From Saliniramus fredricksonii (GTDB lineage: Bacteria > Pseudomonadota > Alphaproteobacteria > Rhizobiales > Beijerinckiaceae), in NCBI RefSeq assembly GCF_900094735.1, contig NZ_FMBM01000003.1, positions 310,001 through 374,000 on the forward strand: 64,000 nt of DNA, in the 5' to 3' direction. A program made the position numbers and the translations under genes. Of the stretch, positions 60,551 to 64,000 are shown piece by piece (position 1 is the first letter of the stretch; the number at the start of each line of letters is the position of its first letter). Under the pieces are notes generated by a model, which was given only the letters and a program-made list of their open reading frames with translations, was not told the origin of the DNA and did no database searches.

Positions 60551-60984
60551 ACCCACGCGGGACCACCGGATCACTATGGCCGACTTTCGTCTCTGCTCGA
60601 CATGTCCGTCTCGCAGTCAGGCAGGCTTATGCCATTGCACGCAACGACCGATTTCCGACCGGTCTGAGCCCACCGTCGCGCGCCTCCGTTACTCTTTGGG
60701 AGGCGACCGCCCCAGTCAAACTGCCTGCCATGCGCTGTCCCGGACCCGGATAACGGATCGCGGTTAGACATCCATGTCGCCAAGGGTGGTATTTCAAGGG
60801 CGGCTCCACACAGGCTGGCGCCCATGCTTCAAAGCCTTCCACCTATCCTACACATGCCGACACGAATGCCAGCGCAAAGCTACAGTAAAGGTGCACGGGG
60901 TCTTTCCGTCTGACCGCAGGAACCCCGCATCTTCACGGGGAATTCAATTTCACTGAGTCGATGCTGGAGACAGCGGGGAAGTCG

Positions 60985-61085
<101 letters not shown>

Positions 61086-61092
61086 TCTCACC

Positions 61093-61123
<31 letters not shown>

Positions 61124-61653
61124 GTCAGACCCTATACGTCATCTTGCGATTTCGCAGAGCCCTGTGTTTTTGCTAAACAGTCGCCACCCCTGGTCTGTGC
61201 CCCCCGCCACCGGTTGCCCGATGACAGGGCCTCCTTATCCCGAAGTTACGGAGGTAATTTGCCGAGTTCCTTCAGCATCGTTCTCTCAAGCGCCTTGGCA
61301 TACTCTGCCAGTCCACCTGTGTCGGTTTCGGGTACGGTCTATAATACGGGGGCTGTTTCCAGGGACCATCCAGAAGCACACCCAATCCAGTAAGGATGCA
61401 CAACACTTCAGATCCGTCACCACCCGCAGGCTGCGGAATATTCACCGCATTCCCATCGACTACGCCTTTCGGCCTCGCCTTAGGAGCCGGCTAACCCTGC
61501 GCAGATTAACTTTACACAGGAACCCTTGGACTTTCGGCGACAGCGTCTCTCACGCTGTTTGTCGTTACTCATGTCAGCATTCTCACTTCCGATACCTCCA
61601 GGACCCCTCACGAGTATCCCTTCACAGGCCTACGGAACGCTCCGCTACCACCC

Positions 61654-62121
61654 GGTGACCAGTTATCAGTAATCAGTGACCAGATGCCTCGAGACCGTCA
61701 GCGGTCGGCGAGACTGTTCTTCAAACCTTGCAACATCCGCACGATCTGACGCAACTCGTCGCGCCAGTCTTCCGCACGTTCATGCGCAACAAACCCGAGA
61801 TCCGCGCAATACCGACACCACAGACGCGTCTCCTCGGCAGAGCCGATCGCCATCACGAGATAGCGCCCGAACTCCCGGGGAGAGGCCTGCTGTCGACCGG
61901 CACCCTCGACAATCAATCCACAGACCGATCGCGAAGATCGTCTGAGCTGATCGGCGAGACCGCCATATTGCTCACTCTTGGGAAACTCCAGGCTCACGCC
62001 ATGAAGCTCCAGCGACAATGCATAAGCACGACGAAAGACCTCCAGATCTTCCGCGTCCCAACGCTTGCCGCTACGCGCATCAAAGTTCATTCTGTTCACT
62101 GTTCACTGATAACTGGTCACC
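61654..62121 (-). mobile_element. 23S rRNA intervening sequence in helix 45, encoding a four-helix-bundle protein
   Basis: 468 bases bounded by a perfect 17-bp inverted repeat (61654-61670: GGTGACCAGTTATCAGT; 62105-62121: its complement). Sequence on both sides matches 23S around E. coli positions 1160-1190, that is, helix 45, a known insertion site. In RNA the ends would pair into a stem cut by RNase III. Short related motifs (CACTGTTCACTG, CAGTGACCAG) lie just inside the arms. It contains one gene on the same strand as 23S. Confidence 0.93.
61698..62090 (-). CDS. four-helix bundle protein (23S rRNA intervening-sequence protein, S23 family)
   Basis: 130 residues from ATG 62090 (GTG 62099 also possible). 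Hallmarks of the bIVP/S23 family: D-L-E-V-F-R-R-A-Y near residue 16, L-A-D-Q-L-R-R-S-S-R-S-V at 45-56, and I-V-E-G-A-G-R, R-E-F-G-R-Y-L, then A-x-G-S-A-E-E-T at about 85. It folds as a four-helix bundle that assembles into pentamers. Its role, if any, in IVS spread or RNA binding is unknown. It sits within the helix-45 insert in the same orientation as the rRNA, so it could be translated from the excised or precursor RNA. Confidence 0.93.
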   Translation of the reverse strand: MNFDARSGKRWDAEDLEVFRRAYALSLELHGVSLEFPKSEQYGGLADQLRRSSRSVCGLIVEGAGRQQASPREFGRYLVMAIGSAEETRLWCRYCADLGFVAHERAEDWRDELRQIVRMLQGLKNSLADR

Positions 62122-62212
62122 AGATCCTAAGCTTCGGCTCGTGGCTTGAGCCCCGTTACATTGTCGGCGCAGGAACCCTTGTTTAGACCAGTGAGCTGTT
62201 ACGCTTTCTTTA

Positions 62213-62243
<31 letters not shown>

Positions 62244-63068
62244 TTGTTTTGGGGTTCCCACATCCTTTCCCACTTAGCCACGAATTGGGGGCCTTAGCTG
62301 TAGGTCAGGGTTGTTTCCCTCTCCACGACGGACGTTAGCACCCGCCGTGTGTCTCCCGCGCAAGTCTTCCAGGTATTCGGAGTTTGGTTAGGTTTGGTAC
62401 CGTTGTGGACAGCCCTAGCCCATCCAGTGCTCTACCCCTGGAGCATAAACGCGAGGCGCTACCTAAATAGCTTTCGCGGAGAACCAGCTATCTCCGAGTT
62501 TGATTGGCCTTTCACCCCTAACCACAAGTCATCCGAGGCTTTTTCAACAGACACCGGTTCGGTCCTCCAGTGCGTGTTACCGCACCTTCAACCTGCTCAT
62601 GGCTAGATCACTCGGTTTCGGGTCTGAAGCAACGAACTGAACGCCCTGTTCAGACTCGCTTTCGCTGCGCCTACACCTCACGGCTTAAGCTTGCTCGCTA
62701 CTTCAAGTCGCTGACCCATTATACAAAAGGTACGCGGTCACCCAGGACAAACCTTGGGCTCCCACTGTTTGTAGGCATCCGGTTTCAGGGACTGTTTCAC
62801 TCCCCTCGTCGGGGTGCTTTTCACCTTTCCCTCACGGTACTGGTTCGCTATCGGTCGCTAAGGAGTACTTAGGCTTGGAGGGTGGTCCCCCATGTTCAGA
62901 CAGGATTTCACGTGTCCCGCCCTACTCGTATCCCACACCTCCCTGAACCCGTACGGGGCTGTCACCCATAGTGCCCGACTTTCCAGACGGTTCCGGTTGA
63001 GAAGAATGTGAGCATTGGCCTGGTCCGCGTTCGCTCGCCGCTACTGACGGAGTCTCGTTGATGTCCTT

Positions 63069-63105
<37 letters not shown>

Positions 63106-63146
63106 GCCTTTGACCCCTATGTATTCAGGATCAAATACCTTCTCAT

Positions 63147-63212
63147 AGCAACCAGTAAACAGTAACCAGCCACCAGATCGCTCCGGCAACTGCCCACTGT
63201 TCACTGGTCACT
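63147..63212 (-). other. 23S rRNA intervening sequence in helix 9 (long hairpin, no gene)
   Basis: A 66-base insert whose two arms (63147-63174 and 63185-63212) pair over 28 positions, with many G-U pairs and a single G-G mismatch, around a ten-base loop. It is at the helix-9 site about 140 bases from the 23S 5' end, the common alphaproteobacterial site whose removal makes a 5.8S-like fragment. Its arms carry the same CACTGTTCACTG motif found at the ends of the helix-45 insert. Confidence 0.9.
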
Positions 63213-63350
63213 GAAGGTGGGTTGCCCCATTCGGAAATCCCCGGATCAAAGCTCGTTCGCAGCTCCCCAGGGCTTATCGCAGCGTACCACGTCCTTCATC
63301 GCCTCTTAGCGCCAAGGCATCCACCAGATGCCCTTATCACACTTGATTGC

Positions 63351-64000
63351 TCTCATGATCCATACGCGCCGCCGCAAGGCGGTTCGTATCAACCAGAATT
63401 GTACGCGCGCCGCCGCAAGGCAGTACGCACACATCATATCAACCACACACGCCATCAAGCCGGCGCATGCAGCCCTCCATACGGACTACTCGGCAGTCGT
63501 CCGCATGATCAGAACTTCAAAGACCATGGTTGCGGATGCATCACTACATCCGCACCTCATGCTTCAACGCGCCCGGTCCATCCCGCAAGGTGTCGCAAAA
63601 CACCCGCAAAGACGCTGGCCGGCCTCACAAGAGACCTCCCGGTACGCGTCATCATCCTCTTCACAATGTCAAACAATCCCAAACGTCCAATGCCACGGTC
63701 GCAAGGCGACCACCAACAAAGAACAAGGGAAACTGTTGCTCTTCAACGAACACTTTCTAAGTAGCCTCAATCGCCGGCAGGCGCGTCCGCGCCTTTGGCT
63801 TCCCGCGGAACGGTCCGCGGCGCGCAGTCGCGCTTGCGAGGCTTCGCCTCGGTTCATGCGAGCCTCAAACGCCGGCAGGCGCGTCCGCGCCTTTGGCTTT
63901 TCCGCGCCACGCGGCGCGACGGCCATTCGGCCTTGCGGCGCTGGCGCGCCGGGGCGTCCAGCCAGGAATAGCTACGCTGATAGAGGTCTCAAACGGCGCC
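63351..64000 (-). other. 16S-23S internal transcribed spacer (incomplete at the window edge)
   Basis: At least 650 bases upstream (on the minus strand) of 23S. It contains two small hairpins based on GCCGCCGCAAGGC near 63370-63425 and a TTTGACATTGTGAAGAGG motif (complement, near 63650-63675) of the type typical of alphaproteobacterial spacers, then repeat elements from 63763. No tRNA gene is seen in the visible part; tRNA-Ile and tRNA-Ala, if present, and 16S would lie to the right. Confidence 0.85.
63763..63955. repeat. two direct copies of the dispersed repeat family in the 16S-23S spacer
   Basis: Copies start at 63763 and 63861 (98 bases apart) with AGCCTCAA(T/A)CGCCGGCAGG, followed by CGCGTCCGCGCCTTTGGCTT. 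The core is the same as in the 100-bp array, in the same orientation, but more diverged. Together with the elements at 59261-60050, repeat copies now bracket the 23S gene on both sides. Confidence 0.85.

Noticed and set aside
63351-63760. tRNA-Ile or tRNA-Ala in the visible spacer
   Set aside because: No cloverleaf or conserved T-loop sequence could be found in this part; they may lie beyond the window.

Overview
The window is a high-GC, densely packed bacterial chromosome segment. Several things point to an alphaproteobacterium, most likely of the order Hyphomicrobiales: an F1-only atpHAGDC operon, the phoH-ybeY-corC-lnt-XRE-metK-trmB block, ybgF-tilS coupling, DUF2336, DUF1045 and DUF898 proteins, a bL36 with only one cysteine, and initiator tRNA at the end of the rRNA operon. 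The genus cannot be fixed from sequence reading alone.

Layout. 1-2756: end of a tripartite tricarboxylate transporter (tctB, tctA) coupled to a short-chain dehydrogenase. 2826-16833: envelope and housekeeping genes (DUF898 membrane protein, M48 peptidase, cpoB/ybgF, tilS, Spy-like protein, lipoprotein lytic transglycosylase, SGNH hydrolase, YbjQ, HerA-like ATPase, DUF1045, gamma-glutamyltransferase-like enzyme, DUF6522). 16912-25505: MarC, a phosphodiesterase, an APH/P-loop kinase fusion, a Zn/Mn-type ABC transporter that lacks an ATPase gene, and phosphomannomutase/phosphoglucomutase. 25676-34376: a long co-oriented block (miaB, phoH, ybeY, corC, lnt, XRE regulator, metK, trmB). 34357-41782, minus strand: DUF2336, an rRNA uracil methyltransferase, TlyA, a coiled/membrane hypothetical coupled to clpA, and clpS. 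42015-46404: YceI proteins, L,D-transpeptidase, DUF1989, UspA. 46694-51710: atpHAGDC. 51969-54753: maeB and rpmJ.

54832-58739 is the accessory part. It holds about 1.1 kb with no convincing gene, a DUF938 methyltransferase, two phage structural remnants, and a less GC-rich pair consisting of an HTH-ParA ATPase and a 124-residue unknown protein. This part ends at an initiator tRNA.

58873-64000 is the distal part of an rRNA operon read on the minus strand (16S lies beyond the right edge): ITS, 23S, a very long 23S-5S spacer, 5S, tRNA-fMet, terminator. The 23S gene carries two intervening sequences, one in helix 9 and one in helix 45. The helix-45 insert encodes a four-helix-bundle protein. The 23S-5S spacer holds an exact 100-bp-period tandem array. 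Further copies of the same repeat family flank 23S on both sides.

The strongest candidates for something unusual are the fragmented 23S with its repeat-rich spacers, the HTH-ParA/124-aa module beside phage remnants, and the ATPase-less metal transporter whose two permeases both end in winged-helix-like domains.
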